Below, piece by piece: positions 51,577 to 61,406 of a DNA stretch of 64,000 nt. The notes below the pieces were generated by a model, which had not been told where the DNA came from, did no database searches, and saw only the letters and a list, made by a program, of their open reading frames with translations. Numbering within the stretch: position 1 is the stretch's first letter; the number at the start of each line of letters is the position of its first letter. Location: assembly GCA_947165505.1 (NCBI GenBank), contig CAMVAT010000002.1:1-64000 (forward strand), in the 5' to 3' direction. Both the position numbers and the translations under genes were made by a program. This DNA is from an uncultured Prevotellaceae bacterium. GTDB taxonomy: Bacteria; Bacteroidota; Bacteroidia; Bacteroidales; Bacteroidaceae.

Positions 51577-54500
51577 TTAAATCTTTTCCACGAGAATATT
51601 GGCTTTAAAGAGATCGAAGTCAACCTCGGCGCCGTCGTTTTCAGCCAGTGTGATCTGGTCGGCGAGCACCTGTGTCTTGATGTACTCCTCAAAGGCCTCG
51701 ACGGCTTGTCTGACAGACTCTTCGGGGGTGACGGTGAGCCGTATCCGGTCGGTGATCTCGAGTCCGCTCTCCTTGCGCAAATTCTGGATGCGGTTGATGA
51801 GTTCGCGGGCCATACCCTCACGCCGCAGGTCGTCAGTGAGTTCCACCTCAAGCGCTACGGTGAGATTTCCTTCATTTGACACGAGCCACCCGGGAATATC
51901 TTCGCTGATGATTTCCACATCCTCTGCTTCGACCACAGCTTGCTGCCCATCGACGAGCAGTGAGAACCGCCCTTCTTGTTCGAGCTTTGCGATATCCTCC
52001 TGCGACATTTGAGCCACTTGAGCTGCCACGCCCTTCATCAGTTTTCCGAACTTCTTACCCATAGTACGGAAGTTGCACTTCACCTTTTTCACCAGGATGC
52101 CGGCACCCTCCACGAAATTGAGTTCCTTGACATTCACCTCATTGCGAATCAAGTCAGCCACCGCCTCGATATGAGCTTTTTGAGCACTGTCAACGGCAGG
52201 AATCATGATCTGCTGCAGTGGCTGGCGCACCTTGATATTCACCTTGCGCCTGAGAGCGAGCACCATCGACGTGATTTTCTGTGCCATCTCCATGCGAGCC
52301 TCTTGCTCTTGGTCAATCAGTGCCTCATCTACCTCGGGGAACTGCTCCAGATGAATACTGTCAAGTGCTCCACCAAGGTCGTGATACAGTTGGTCGGCAT
52401 AGAACGGGGCGAAGGGAGCCAGCAGTTTGGCCACGGTCATCAGACAGGTGTAAAGCGTGCTGTAGGCCGCTTTTTTATCTTCGTCCATTTCCTTGCCCCA
52501 GAACCGTTTACGGTTCAAGCGCACGTACCAGTTGGAGAGGTCGTTATTGACAAAGGCATCAATCAGACGTCCTGCGCGAGTGGGGTCATAGTTGTCCATC
52601 TCTTTGCGGACACCTTTGACGAGCGTGTTGAGCGACGAGAGAATCCATCGGTCGATTTCCGGCCGTTTCGCAACCTCCACCTCGTTTGCGTCTTTCGGTT
52701 CAAACCCATCGACATTGGCGTAGAGAGCAAAGAAGCTATATGTATTATATAAGGTGCCGAATAATTTGCGTCTGACTTCATCCACGCCATTGCGGTCAAA
52801 TTTCAGATTGTCCCAAGGCTCTGAGTTGGTCATCATATAGAAGCGCACAGCATCTGCACCGTATGTGCCGATCATGTCAAACGGGTCTTCCACATTACCT
52901 TTGTGTTTGCTCATCTTTTCGCCTTTGGCGTCGAGCACCAGACCGGTAGAGATGACGTTTTTAAACGCCACGCTGTCGAACACCATTGTGGCAATAGCAT
53001 GCAGAGTGAAGAACCATCCACGCGTCTGGTCAACGCCCTCGTTGATGAAGTCGGCAGGGAATGCGAGGTGCTTGTCGATGACCTCTTTGTTCTCAAAGGG
53101 ATAGTGGACCTGTGCATACGGCATCGAGCCGGAGTCGAACCACACGTCAATGAGGTCGGCCTCGCGGTGCAACGGCTGCCCGGATGCTCCTACCAGCACA
53201 ATCTGGTCAACGTAGGGGCGGTGCAGGTCGATACGGTCGTAATTCTCCTGTGAGAAATCGCCTGGCACGAAGCCTTTTTCCTTAAGGGGATTTTCTTTCA
53301 TGACTCCTGCGGTCACGGCTTTCTCTATCTCGCGGTAGAGCTCTTCTACCGATCCGATACAGATTTCCTCGCGAGTGTCTTTATTGCGCCAGATAGGCAG
53401 CGGTGTGCCCCAGAAACGCGAGCGCGAGAGGTTCCAGTCATTCAGATTTTCCAACCAGTTGCCGAAACGTCCCGTCCCCGTTGACTCGGGCTGCCAGTTG
53501 ATAGTCTTATTGAGTTCAAACATCCTCTCTTTTTTGGCGGTAGAGCGGATAAACCAGGAGTCGAGGGGGTAATAGAGCACCGGTTTGTCTGTGCGCCAGC
53601 AGTGAGGATAGTTGTGCACATGCTTCTCAATCTTATAGGCAGTACCCTCTTGCTTCATCTCCATGCAGATGACGATGTTCAAGTCTTCCGCTTTCGCGGC
53701 CGCCTCCTCATCGTATTTTCCATCCACATTAAATTCGGGTGCATAAGCATTTTTCACATAGTCGCCGGCATGGTGGCTGTATTGATCCACATCCACGCAA
53801 GCAGCGATAAACTCATCTGCCAGTTCGTCGATGACATAATATTTGCCTTGCAGATCGACCATGGGGCGTGTCTCGCCACCCTTGTTGATGAGGAAGAGAG
53901 AAGGCACGCCGGCATCTTTGGCCACCTTGGCATCGTCGGCACCGAACGTCGGTGCGATGTGTACGATGCCGGTACCGTCCTCGGTGGTCACATAGTCGCC
54001 GGGAATGACACGGAAGGCGGCATCTGCCATCTCCACAAAACAGTCAACACCTACAGTGAAGATTTTCGTCGCGTCGTGGGCTGCGGCCTCTTTGACAAAC
54101 GCCGCGGCATTGTCGTCAAGCCGTTCGCAGGGTTTCACCCACGGCATGAGTTGCTGGAATTTCATCCCGACGAGATCAGATCCCTTATATTGTCCGACCA
54201 CGCGATAGGGCACCACCTTGTCGCCTTGTTTGTAAGCATCCATGTCGGCATATTCTCCTTCGGGTCTCAGATATGCGTCTAAACGCGCAGCCGCCATGAT
54301 GGCAGATATTTTCTCGCCATTATAAGGGTTGTATGTCTGCACACACACATAATCAATAGAGGGACCGACGCAGAGAGCCGTATTCGAGGGCAAGGTCCAC
54401 GGCGTGGTGGTCCATGCGAGGAACACAGGTGTGCCCCAGGCCGCCATCTCGGGTCTCGGATCCACAATACGGAATTGAGCCGTGACCGTGGTGTCCTTGA

Positions 54501-55128
54501 CATCGCGATAGCATCCCGGCTGGTTCAACTCATGGCTGGACAGTCCAGTACCGGCGCCCGGCGAATATGGCTGGATGGTATAACCCTTGTAGAGCAGCCC
54601 CTTGTCGTAGAGTTGACGGAGGAGCCACCAGAGGGTTTCGATGTATTTATTGTCGTAAGTGATATAGGGATGGTCTAAGTCAACAAAATAGCCCATCTTC
54701 TCTGTCAGTGTACGCCATTCAGCCGTGAATTTCATCACATTCTCACGGCACCGCTGGTTGTAATCCTCCACAGAGATGTATTTGGGCGACTGATGATTGT
54801 CGATATCTGCCTTGGTGATGCCGAGTTCCTTCTCTACGCCAAGCTCCACGGGCAGTCCATGGGTATCCCAGCCGGCCTTGCGATGCACCTGGAATCCCCG
54901 CATCGTCTTATACCGGTTGAACGTGTCTTTAATGCTTCGTGCGAGCACATGGTGAATGCCGGGGTGTCCGTTGGCCGAGGGAGGACCCTCGAAGAAGATA
55001 AACTGCGGGCAACCTTCGCGCTCGCTGATAGATCGATGGAAGATGTCTTTCTCCATCCACTCTTTGAGTATGCTGTCATTGATGGCGGTGAGATTGAGCC
55101 CGCCGTATTCGGCAAATTTCTTAGCCAT
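51577..55128 (-). CDS. ileS: Isoleucyl-tRNA synthetase
   Basis: 1183 residues from ATG 55128; ten codons upstream in the open frame are unsupported. Class I synthetase: 'PPSANGHPGIHHVLAR' is the HIGH region, 'WDTHGLPVE' follows, an editing domain is at ~200-420 ('WTTTPWTLPSNTAL'), the 'KMSKHKGN' loop binds ATP and the anticodon domain is at ~730-900. The size and C-terminal part fit the eukaryote-like IleRS clade. Own promoter, first gene of ileS-dksA-like-lspA. Confidence 0.98.
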   Translation of the reverse strand: MAKKFAEYGGLNLTAINDSILKEWMEKDIFHRSISEREGCPQFIFFEGPPSANGHPGIHHVLARSIKDTFNRYKTMRGFQVHRKAGWDTHGLPVELGVEKELGITKADIDNHQSPKYISVEDYNQRCRENVMKFTAEWRTLTEKMGYFVDLDHPYITYDNKYIETLWWLLRQLYDKGLLYKGYTIQPYSPGAGTGLSSHELNQPGCYRDVKDTTVTAQFRIVDPRPEMAAWGTPVFLAWTTTPWTLPSNTALCVGPSIDYVCVQTYNPYNGEKISAIMAAARLDAYLRPEGEYADMDAYKQGDKVVPYRVVGQYKGSDLVGMKFQQLMPWVKPCERLDDNAAAFVKEAAAHDATKIFTVGVDCFVEMADAAFRVIPGDYVTTEDGTGIVHIAPTFGADDAKVAKDAGVPSLFLINKGGETRPMVDLQGKYYVIDELADEFIAACVDVDQYSHHAGDYVKNAYAPEFNVDGKYDEEAAAKAEDLNIVICMEMKQEGTAYKIEKHVHNYPHCWRTDKPVLYYPLDSWFIRSTAKKERMFELNKTINWQPESTGTGRFGNWLENLNDWNLSRSRFWGTPLPIWRNKDTREEICIGSVEELYREIEKAVTAGVMKENPLKEKGFVPGDFSQENYDRIDLHRPYVDQIVLVGASGQPLHREADLIDVWFDSGSMPYAQVHYPFENKEVIDKHLAFPADFINEGVDQTRGWFFTLHAIATMVFDSVAFKNVISTGLVLDAKGEKMSKHKGNVEDPFDMIGTYGADAVRFYMMTNSEPWDNLKFDRNGVDEVRRKLFGTLYNTYSFFALYANVDGFEPKDANEVEVAKRPEIDRWILSSLNTLVKGVRKEMDNYDPTRAGRLIDAFVNNDLSNWYVRLNRKRFWGKEMDEDKKAAYSTLYTCLMTVAKLLAPFAPFYADQLYHDLGGALDSIHLEQFPEVDEALIDQEQEARMEMAQKITSMVLALRRKVNIKVRQPLQQIMIPAVDSAQKAHIEAVADLIRNEVNVKELNFVEGAGILVKKVKCNFRTMGKKFGKLMKGVAAQVAQMSQEDIAKLEQEGRFSLLVDGQQAVVEAEDVEIISEDIPGWLVSNEGNLTVALEVELTDDLRREGMARELINRIQNLRKESGLEITDRIRLTVTPEESVRQAVEAFEEYIKTQVLADQITLAENDGAEVDFDLFKANILVEKI

Positions 55129-55166
55129 TTTCTGTCTTTTTTTATTACTTTGTATCAATTAGGGTG

Positions 55167-55197
55167 CAAAGTTATAAAAAAATAAATTGACAGCAAA
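55167..55197 (-). promoter_or_regulatory. Promoter of ileS
   Basis: On the - strand TTTG (55197-55194), 19 nt, TAACTTTG (55174-55167). Leader about 33 nt to ATG 55128, no T-box room. Confidence 0.75.
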
Positions 55198-55224
55198 ATT
55201 TTGGGGTTGAATTTAAGACACCTG

Positions 55225-55971
55225 TTATTTTCTTTGTAAGTCACGCAGTGTGCCGCCGTTGATGAATTGGTCTAAATCGACATCCGTCCAGATGCCTCTG
55301 ACGTGTCCCGTCTCTGACTTTTGCCAGAGGATCGGGTCGGCGCCTTTGACGACGGGCTTTTTGCTATAATTGGCAATCCACAGGGGGTAGTCGTTGAAAT
55401 GAGGCGCGAGATAATCGTTGTAGAAATTCTGATTGGTATAGATGACCGGTTTGCAGTGATAGTGCTGTTCCATGAGAACGGCCATTTTTTTGACGCTGTC
55501 AACCAGATGCGTGGTATCACCGTCGCAGAGGCTCTGGTCCTCCACATCGAGCACAGGACGGAGGTCTTGCAGTTCACTGATGACCATACGGCTGAAATCT
55601 GCCATCTGCCACGCTACCGGCACAGCCATATTGAAGAAATGGTAACTGCCCACCTTGATGCCCAGTTGCCTTGCTTGGTTGAGGTTATGAACGTAGTTGA
55701 CATCTTTATTGTATTTGCCCACAGCTCTCAGATATACGAACTGCAATTCAGGGTTCTGTTTTTTGAGCGTATCCCAGAAGATGCGTCCCTGGTATTGCGA
55801 GATATCCACGCCCTGATAGCCCGTGCTGAAGGGCTCACCTGCCTTGAGGTCGGTCTGCGGCCATTCCGCGTAACGCTTTTGGCCTCGGTTCAACCACACC
55901 ATCACGGCAATAGCAGCGATCATGAGCAAAGCCGCCAATGCCCATAACCATTTATATCTTTTACTTTTCAT
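55225..55971 (-). CDS. GH25 lysozyme, membrane-anchored
   Basis: 248 residues. N-terminal transmembrane/signal segment ~8-27 with no clear cleavage site. GH25 barrel: 'GVDISQYQG' (Asp56), 'VGSYHFFN', and 'RPVLDVEDQ' (Asp142, Glu144 as acid/base pair), then 'IYTNQNFYNDYLA' and 'LWIANYSK'. It cleaves the glycan strand of peptidoglycan. Follows serB by 15 nt on the same strand and probably shares its transcript. Confidence 0.92.
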   Translation of the reverse strand: MKSKRYKWLWALAALLMIAAIAVMVWLNRGQKRYAEWPQTDLKAGEPFSTGYQGVDISQYQGRIFWDTLKKQNPELQFVYLRAVGKYNKDVNYVHNLNQARQLGIKVGSYHFFNMAVPVAWQMADFSRMVISELQDLRPVLDVEDQSLCDGDTTHLVDSVKKMAVLMEQHYHCKPVIYTNQNFYNDYLAPHFNDYPLWIANYSKKPVVKGADPILWQKSETGHVRGIWTDVDLDQFINGGTLRDLQRK

Positions 55972-55986
55972 CAGACCCGATCAATA

Positions 55987-57234
55987 CTACAGTTTTCCTT
56001 GTTCGCCCAGATAACTGTCTTTGAAACCGAGGAAATAGAGCACGCCGTCGAGGCCGATGGTGTTGATAGACTGTTTGGCATTGGCCACGACACGCGGTTT
56101 GGCATGGAAGGCAATACCGAGTCCGGCCTCGGAAATCATGGGCAGGTCATTGGCTCCGTCGCCGACGGCGATGGTCTGCGCCAGGTTCACCTTCTCCACC
56201 TGCGCAATGAGTTTGAGCAGTTCCGCCTTGCGGTGTCCATCCACGACCTCGCCCACATATCGCCCTGTCAGTTTCCCGTCCTCGTCAATCTCCAACTCAT
56301 TGGCATAGACATAGTCGATGCCGTAGCGACGCTGCAGGTATTCGCCGAAGAACGTGAATCCACCGCTCAGGATAGCGATTTTATATCCACAGCGCTTCAA
56401 TACCGACATCAGACGGTCGGCCCCCTCGGTGATAGGCAGATGGTCGGCAATATCTTGCATCACGCTGACATCCAACCCTTTAAGCAAAGCCACGCGCTGG
56501 GTGAAACTCTCCTTGAAGTCAATCTCGCCCCGCATGGCACGTTCGGTAATCGCCTTGACCTGGTCGCCTACCCCCGCCCGCATAGCCAGCTCGTCGATAC
56601 ACTCCGTCTGAATGAGCGTAGAGTCCATGTCGAAGCAGATGAGGCGGCGCATGCGCCGGAACATGTCGTCGCGTTGGAAGGAGAAGTCTATTTCCATCGT
56701 AGCCGAGAGACGCATCAGTTCGGCCTGCATGGCGGGCCGGTCTTGCGGCGTGCCCCTGAGTGAGAATTCTATACACGCCCTGACATTCCGCTCCGGATTC
56801 TTGATGCTCATTCGGCCTGTCAGTCGGAGGATGGAGTCGATGTTCAGTCCATGAGCCGCGATGACCTTGGTGACCGCCTCAATCTGCACTGCCGACAGAC
56901 TGCGCCCTATGATGGTGAGTATATATCGGTTTTTACCCTGTTGCCCCACCCATTTCTCATATTCATCGTCGGCTATAGGAGCGAAGCCTATGTTCACCCC
57001 CAGTTCGGTGGCTTTGAAGAGCAGTTCCTTCATCACCTGCCCCGAGTGCATCTCATCCATGCGGATGAGGATGCCCAGCGAGAGGGTGCTGTGGATGTCG
57101 GCCTGTCCGATGTCGAGTATCTGTGCGTTATATTTTGCCAGGATAGACATGACTGACGCGGTGAGTCCGGGACGGTCTTGACCTGTGATGCGTACTAATA
57201 TTTGTTCTTTTTTGATGGTTTGAGTTGATTCCAT
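55987..57234 (-). CDS. serB: Phosphoserine phosphatase with N-terminal ACT domain
   Basis: 415 residues from ATG 57234; the longer open frame overlaps the helicase end. The N-terminal ~185 residues hold two ACT-type domains ('VRITGQDRPGLTASVMSILA', then 'ILTIIGRSLSAVQIEAVTKVIA'). The HAD phosphatase is at ~205-410: 'CFDMDSTLIQTE' (DxDST motif I), 'ILSGGFTFFGEYL', 'AVGDGANDLPMISEAG'. It completes serine synthesis begun by serA and serC at 25 kb; the ACT domains may sense serine. Confidence 0.96.
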   Translation of the reverse strand: MESTQTIKKEQILVRITGQDRPGLTASVMSILAKYNAQILDIGQADIHSTLSLGILIRMDEMHSGQVMKELLFKATELGVNIGFAPIADDEYEKWVGQQGKNRYILTIIGRSLSAVQIEAVTKVIAAHGLNIDSILRLTGRMSIKNPERNVRACIEFSLRGTPQDRPAMQAELMRLSATMEIDFSFQRDDMFRRMRRLICFDMDSTLIQTECIDELAMRAGVGDQVKAITERAMRGEIDFKESFTQRVALLKGLDVSVMQDIADHLPITEGADRLMSVLKRCGYKIAILSGGFTFFGEYLQRRYGIDYVYANELEIDEDGKLTGRYVGEVVDGHRKAELLKLIAQVEKVNLAQTIAVGDGANDLPMISEAGLGIAFHAKPRVVANAKQSINTIGLDGVLYFLGFKDSYLGEQGKL

Positions 57235-57307
57235 ATATGATTCAGTTGACGAGTTGTTTTTCTCTATTGATGAATTGATGCGTTGAAGCGATAGGCTGAT
57301 GAGGCGT

Positions 57308-59695
57308 TTAACCAACCACTTGAAAGCGTGCAAATTTTACGAGCAGCTGTTTGACTCCGATATTGCGGAAGTTGACGGTGATTTTAGTGTTCTCGCCCGT
57401 ACCTTCCACACGCAGCACCTCGCCGACGCCAAAACGGTCGTGAGAGATGACCGTGCCGGGAGATACAGCGGCAGCACCCTGCCCGCCACCGGAGCCGGAA
57501 CCGCCGTCGCTGGTCTTCCCCGCCTGGAGGGAGCGAACACTTCGGAGATTGCGGGAGGGAGAAGGAGAAGGAAAAGAAGATGGAGGGGTTGATTGAGACG
57601 ACGGTTTGAATCGTGGTTTCGGGTCTGCCTTGAATTGTGTGGCTACCGGATAGGAGCGGCTCTCCTCTTCCCACATCTTCGACAGTCGTGACTGTCGCCG
57701 TGGCCTCTCCCCGACACCACTGTCTGCTCCTGCTGCAGCTGTAGTCAAGAGTGCCGGGTCTATCTCACGGATGAAACGGCTGGGCGTGCAATATTCGGGT
57801 TTGCCATAGCGGTATCGGTTTTCGGCACTGGTGAGGATGCAATGTTTCTCTGCCCTTGTGATGGCCACGTAAAAGAGCCGTCGTTCCTCCTCCAGCTCGC
57901 GCGGAGAAGTGCACATCTGGCTGGGGAAGATATTTTCGTCTAATCCTACCACGAACACCGTCGGAAACTCCAATCCCTTGGCGCTGTGTATGGTCATCAG
58001 CGTGACACGTGCCGTCTCCTCATCACCCTCGCTGTCGAGGTCGGTGATGAGCGACACCTCTTGCAGGTAATCATTCAGTCCGGTCTCCCCTGCCCTATCC
58101 TCCTCGTTGCGTGTATCTACAAAGTCATTGATGGCATTCATCAACTCGCGCACGTTCTCCTGACGGGCCATCCCCTCGATAGTGGTGTCGCCGAAAATAT
58201 CCTTGGCCACGCCCGACTGCCGCACCACCTCATCAGCCAATGTAGCCACATCGCACTCCGTGGAGCGCTTGATGAACCCCGCCATCATGTTTTTGAAGTC
58301 AATGATTTTTCCAAGTGCCGCCCCCTTGAGTTGCAGTCCATATTGCTCGGGTTGATCCAGCAGCGTCCACACACTCACTTCAGCCTGATGCGCCGCGTCC
58401 ATCAATTTTGCGAGCGTCGTATTACCGATGCCACGTGCGGGGTAGTTGATGATGCGTCTCAGCGCCTCTTCGTCATCAGGGTTGGCCACCAGCCTCAGGT
58501 ATGCGATGATGTCCTTGATCTCTTTACGCTGGTAGAAGCTCAGTCCGCCATAGATGCGATAGGGGATGTTCACGGCACGCATCTGCTCCTCAAACGTACG
58601 GCTCTGCGCATTGGTGCGATAGAGGATAGCGAAATCGCTGTATTCGCAATGCTCGGCCTTCATGATGCGTTTGATGTCGCGGCACACAAGCACTGCCTCT
58701 TCCTTGTCGCTGACGGTTGGCCGGTATAATATTTTCTCACCTTGGTCGTTGCGGCTGTACACATCCTTCTGAATCTGCCATTGGTTGTGTTTAATCAGAC
58801 TGTTGGCAGCCTGCACGATACGTTGTGTGGAGCGGTAATTCTGCTCGAGTTTGAAAAGCCGCGTATCGCTGTATATCTTTTGGAAATTAAGAATGTTGTC
58901 GATGTTGGCACCGCGGAAAGCATAGATGCTCTGCGCATCGTCGCCTACGACGCACACGTGCTGGTGTTCGCGTGTGAGTTGCAGCACGATGCACTGTTGG
59001 GCATAGTTGGTGTCTTGATACTCATCTACCAGTACGAACTGGAATCGTTCGGCATACTTCCTCCTGATGTCGTCATGCTCATTAAACAGCTGGAAGGTAA
59101 GCATGAGCAGGTCGTCGAAGTCCATGGCATTGGCCGTTCTGCACCTGGCTGCATAGGCCGAATAGATGGCTGTCATAGCAGGCATCTTATGCTCTTGGTC
59201 GCGACACCTCGCCGCTGCGTCGATGGCATATTGCCCGGCAGAGATCAGGTGGTTTTTAGCCATGGAGATGATATTGTGTACGGATGCCGGTTTATAGACT
59301 TTATCGTCAAGATTCATCTCCTTGATGATGTTCTTGAGCAGTGAACGGGAGTCGGCCTCGTCGTAAATGGTGAAATTGCTGTTGAAACCGATAGCTTCCG
59401 CTTCGGCTCGCAGGATTCTGGCAAAGATACTGTGAAAGGTGCCCATGCGGATATACCTAGCACTTCGGTCGCCCAGTAATGTTTCCACACGTTGTTTCAT
59501 CTCACGGGCAGCCTTATTGGTAAAGGTGAGGGCAAGGATATTCCAAGGCTTGTATCCGTTGAGCAGCAGATAAGCGATTTTATAGGTAAGCACGCGTGTC
59601 TTTCCCGAACCGGCACCGGCAATGACGAGCGAGGCACCGTCGATATATTCTACGGCTTGCCGCTGGCTGTCGTTGAGTTCTTGCAAGAGATCCAT
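57308..59695 (-). CDS. UvrD/PcrA-type ATP-dependent DNA helicase
   Basis: 795 residues. Q-motif 'LNDSQRQAV', Walker A 'GAGSGKT' (27-33), 'LTFTNKAAREM', Walker B 'VDEYQDTN', 'GDDAQSIYAFRGA', 'LEQNYRST', 'TIHSAKGLEFPTVFVVG' and 'YVAITRAEK' are the SF1A motifs. A Ser/Pro/Gly-rich linker (~660-740) leads to a C-terminal Tudor-like fold ('SHDRFGVGEVLRVEG') as in PcrA. Functions in repair and replication-conflict removal. Stands 73 nt before serB, same strand. Confidence 0.96.
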   Translation of the reverse strand: MDLLQELNDSQRQAVEYIDGASLVIAGAGSGKTRVLTYKIAYLLLNGYKPWNILALTFTNKAAREMKQRVETLLGDRSARYIRMGTFHSIFARILRAEAEAIGFNSNFTIYDEADSRSLLKNIIKEMNLDDKVYKPASVHNIISMAKNHLISAGQYAIDAAARCRDQEHKMPAMTAIYSAYAARCRTANAMDFDDLLMLTFQLFNEHDDIRRKYAERFQFVLVDEYQDTNYAQQCIVLQLTREHQHVCVVGDDAQSIYAFRGANIDNILNFQKIYSDTRLFKLEQNYRSTQRIVQAANSLIKHNQWQIQKDVYSRNDQGEKILYRPTVSDKEEAVLVCRDIKRIMKAEHCEYSDFAILYRTNAQSRTFEEQMRAVNIPYRIYGGLSFYQRKEIKDIIAYLRLVANPDDEEALRRIINYPARGIGNTTLAKLMDAAHQAEVSVWTLLDQPEQYGLQLKGAALGKIIDFKNMMAGFIKRSTECDVATLADEVVRQSGVAKDIFGDTTIEGMARQENVRELMNAINDFVDTRNEEDRAGETGLNDYLQEVSLITDLDSEGDEETARVTLMTIHSAKGLEFPTVFVVGLDENIFPSQMCTSPRELEEERRLFYVAITRAEKHCILTSAENRYRYGKPEYCTPSRFIREIDPALLTTAAAGADSGVGERPRRQSRLSKMWEEESRSYPVATQFKADPKPRFKPSSQSTPPSSFPSPSPSRNLRSVRSLQAGKTSDGGSGSGGGQGAAAVSPGTVISHDRFGVGEVLRVEGTGENTKITVNFRNIGVKQLLVKFARFQVVG

Positions 59696-59750
59696 GTTTG
59701 TGTGTTAAGTGTTGACGGGTTGTTAAGGTCTGTGGCCGAAAAATGTTGAA

Positions 59751-60461
59751 TTATTCTTTTTTAGGTGGGAATGGGGGCGTGGCGGCCATGCGCTTAAGGT
59801 ATGTCTTCTGTAGTTTGCGCATGTGTTTCGAGGGGTGTGCGAGATCTCGTTTCTGTGGTTGCGGCAGACAGGTGGCTATCAGTGCACACTCCTCTTTCGT
59901 GAGCAACTCTGCCGACTTGTGGAAATATTTGTTGGCGGCGGCCTCTGCGCCATAGACATCGGGGCCCATCTCGATAGAATTGAGATAGACCTCCATGATC
60001 CGCTCTTTGCTCCAGAAGATCTCGATGAGGAAAGTGAAATAGGCTTCCAGCCCTTTTCTCAGCCATGTGCGTCCGTGCCAGAGAAACACATTTTTCGCTA
60101 CCTGTTGCGAGATGGTGCTGCCTCCACGTATTCTACCCTTTCCTTTTTCCTTGTTTTTTTGGTTTTCTTCGTATGCGTCTTGTATGGCTTTCCAGTCAAA
60201 CCCATGGTGGGTGAGGAAATTGCCATCCTCACTTGAGATGACAGCCACCGGCAGATGGGGAGAGATTTTGTCTAATGGCTTCCATGTATGGTGCCACGCC
60301 ATCGGCTTGCCATCAAACAGGTTGCCCACGGCGTGTATGACCATCGGAGGGGTGACATACACGGGAACGTACCTGTAAATGATGACAGCGAGAATGGTGG
60401 ACGTAAAAAAGAAAATCAGTCCCCACTTCAGTACTTTCCTGATGAAACGCAATACTTTCAT
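59751..60461 (-). CDS. mtgA: Monofunctional peptidoglycan glycosyltransferase
   Basis: 236 residues from ATG 60461; the 12 codons upstream cover the OmpA-family terminator. One transmembrane segment (~14-32). GT51 blocks: 'ISSEDGNFLTHHGFDW' with the catalytic Glu, 'RGGSTISQQVAKNVFLW', 'KGLEAYFTFLIEIFWSKERIMEVYLNSIEMG' region, 'EAAANKYFHKSAELLTKEECALIA'. It polymerises lipid II into glycan strands without transpeptidation. Ends 55 nt before the helicase start. Confidence 0.95.
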   Translation of the reverse strand: MKVLRFIRKVLKWGLIFFFTSTILAVIIYRYVPVYVTPPMVIHAVGNLFDGKPMAWHHTWKPLDKISPHLPVAVISSEDGNFLTHHGFDWKAIQDAYEENQKNKEKGKGRIRGGSTISQQVAKNVFLWHGRTWLRKGLEAYFTFLIEIFWSKERIMEVYLNSIEMGPDVYGAEAAANKYFHKSAELLTKEECALIATCLPQPQKRDLAHPSKHMRKLQKTYLKRMAATPPFPPKKE

Positions 60462-60472
60462 TTGAAAAAATA

Positions 60473-60496
60473 TGGGCGGATTGAGAAATCCGCCCA
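60473..60496 (-). terminator. Rho-independent terminator of the OmpA-family gene
   Basis: A perfect 10-bp stem (60473-60482 with 60487-60496), 4-nt loop, then on the - strand ATATTTTTTC. It ends 12 nt before the mtgA start codon, so mtgA translation begins in its 3' flank. Confidence 0.88.
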
Positions 60497-60525
60497 AAAA
60501 GTCGTTGATAATGACAAGCTACAGA

Positions 60526-61203
60526 TTACTGGAGCGTACCATTCTGTGCGGCATTGATCATCGCCTCAGAAGCATAGAGGAGGATGTCAACACGGCGGTT
60601 CTGGGCACGACCGGCAGCTGTGTTGTTGTCAGCCACGGGATAGTCGTAAGCATAGCCCACGATGTTCTTCATCTGAGAATAGGGCACGCCACACTGTGAG
60701 AGGTAGTTGGCCACCGACTGTGCGCGACGCTGCGAGAGGCTCTCGTTGGTAGCGCGTGAACCGGTATTATCGGTATGGCCTTGCACCTCGACAGAGAGTT
60801 GGGGGTCGCCAATCAGCACCTGAGCGAACTTTGAAAGAGAGGCCTTAGAGGCAGAGTTGAGGTCAGCCTTGCCAGTCTGGAAGAGGATGCCAGAGTCGAA
60901 TGTCACCTTCACGGCCTTGAGGTTATTAGCATCGGTGAACTCTTCAACCTTAGCGTTCTCAACCTGAGCAGCCTGAGCCTTCACCTTATCCATGTGTTTG
61001 CCAATCAGAGCACCAGTCGTGCCACCCACAGCGGCACCCACAGCAGCACCCACAGCGGTGTTTCCTGCCAGTTTACCGATCACGCCGCCAGCGAGTGTTC
61101 CGGCAATGGTTCCGATGCCACCACCTTTGACAGCATTGCTCAAGTTACAGCTCACCAGAAGTGTAAGGCACATAGCCAATGTAGCAAATTTCATTTTTTT
61201 CAT
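60526..61203 (-). CDS. OmpA-family lipoprotein with glycine-zipper segment
   Basis: 225 residues. Lipobox 'LTLLVSC' (Cys19). Residues ~27-70 are Gly/Ala-rich, a glycine zipper that can enter membranes ('GTIAGTLAGGVIGKLAGN' and 'GAAVGAAVGGTTGALIGK'). ~105-215 is the OmpA domain with 'GHTDNTGS' and 'NESLSQRRAQSVANYL', 'AQNRRVDI', which binds peptidoglycan diaminopimelate. It anchors outer membrane to wall. Own -7 box at 61289-61296 and own terminator. Confidence 0.93.
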   Translation of the reverse strand: MKKMKFATLAMCLTLLVSCNLSNAVKGGGIGTIAGTLAGGVIGKLAGNTAVGAAVGAAVGGTTGALIGKHMDKVKAQAAQVENAKVEEFTDANNLKAVKVTFDSGILFQTGKADLNSASKASLSKFAQVLIGDPQLSVEVQGHTDNTGSRATNESLSQRRAQSVANYLSQCGVPYSQMKNIVGYAYDYPVADNNTAAGRAQNRRVDILLYASEAMINAAQNGTLQ

Positions 61204-61288
61204 AATTTCTAAAAAATTTAATGTTAATAATTCAACGATAATTGCTTGTTATACTATCTCCGCTTGAAGAAATGCAGAGATTCAGATG

Positions 61289-61296
61289 CAAAGATA
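61289..61296 (-). promoter_or_regulatory. -7 box of the OmpA-family gene
   Basis: TATCTTTG on the - strand; the leader is ~80 nt to ATG 61203. The upstream flank is A-rich on this strand without a clear TTTG. Confidence 0.5.
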
Positions 61297-61406
61297 CTTC
61301 TTTTTTTTAGTATGGCATCATTTTTCATGTTTTTTTTACTATTTTTTTGAAAATTGTCATTTACGGCATCTTTTTCTGCAAAACAAAGCACTACTTTTAA
61401 TAAAAT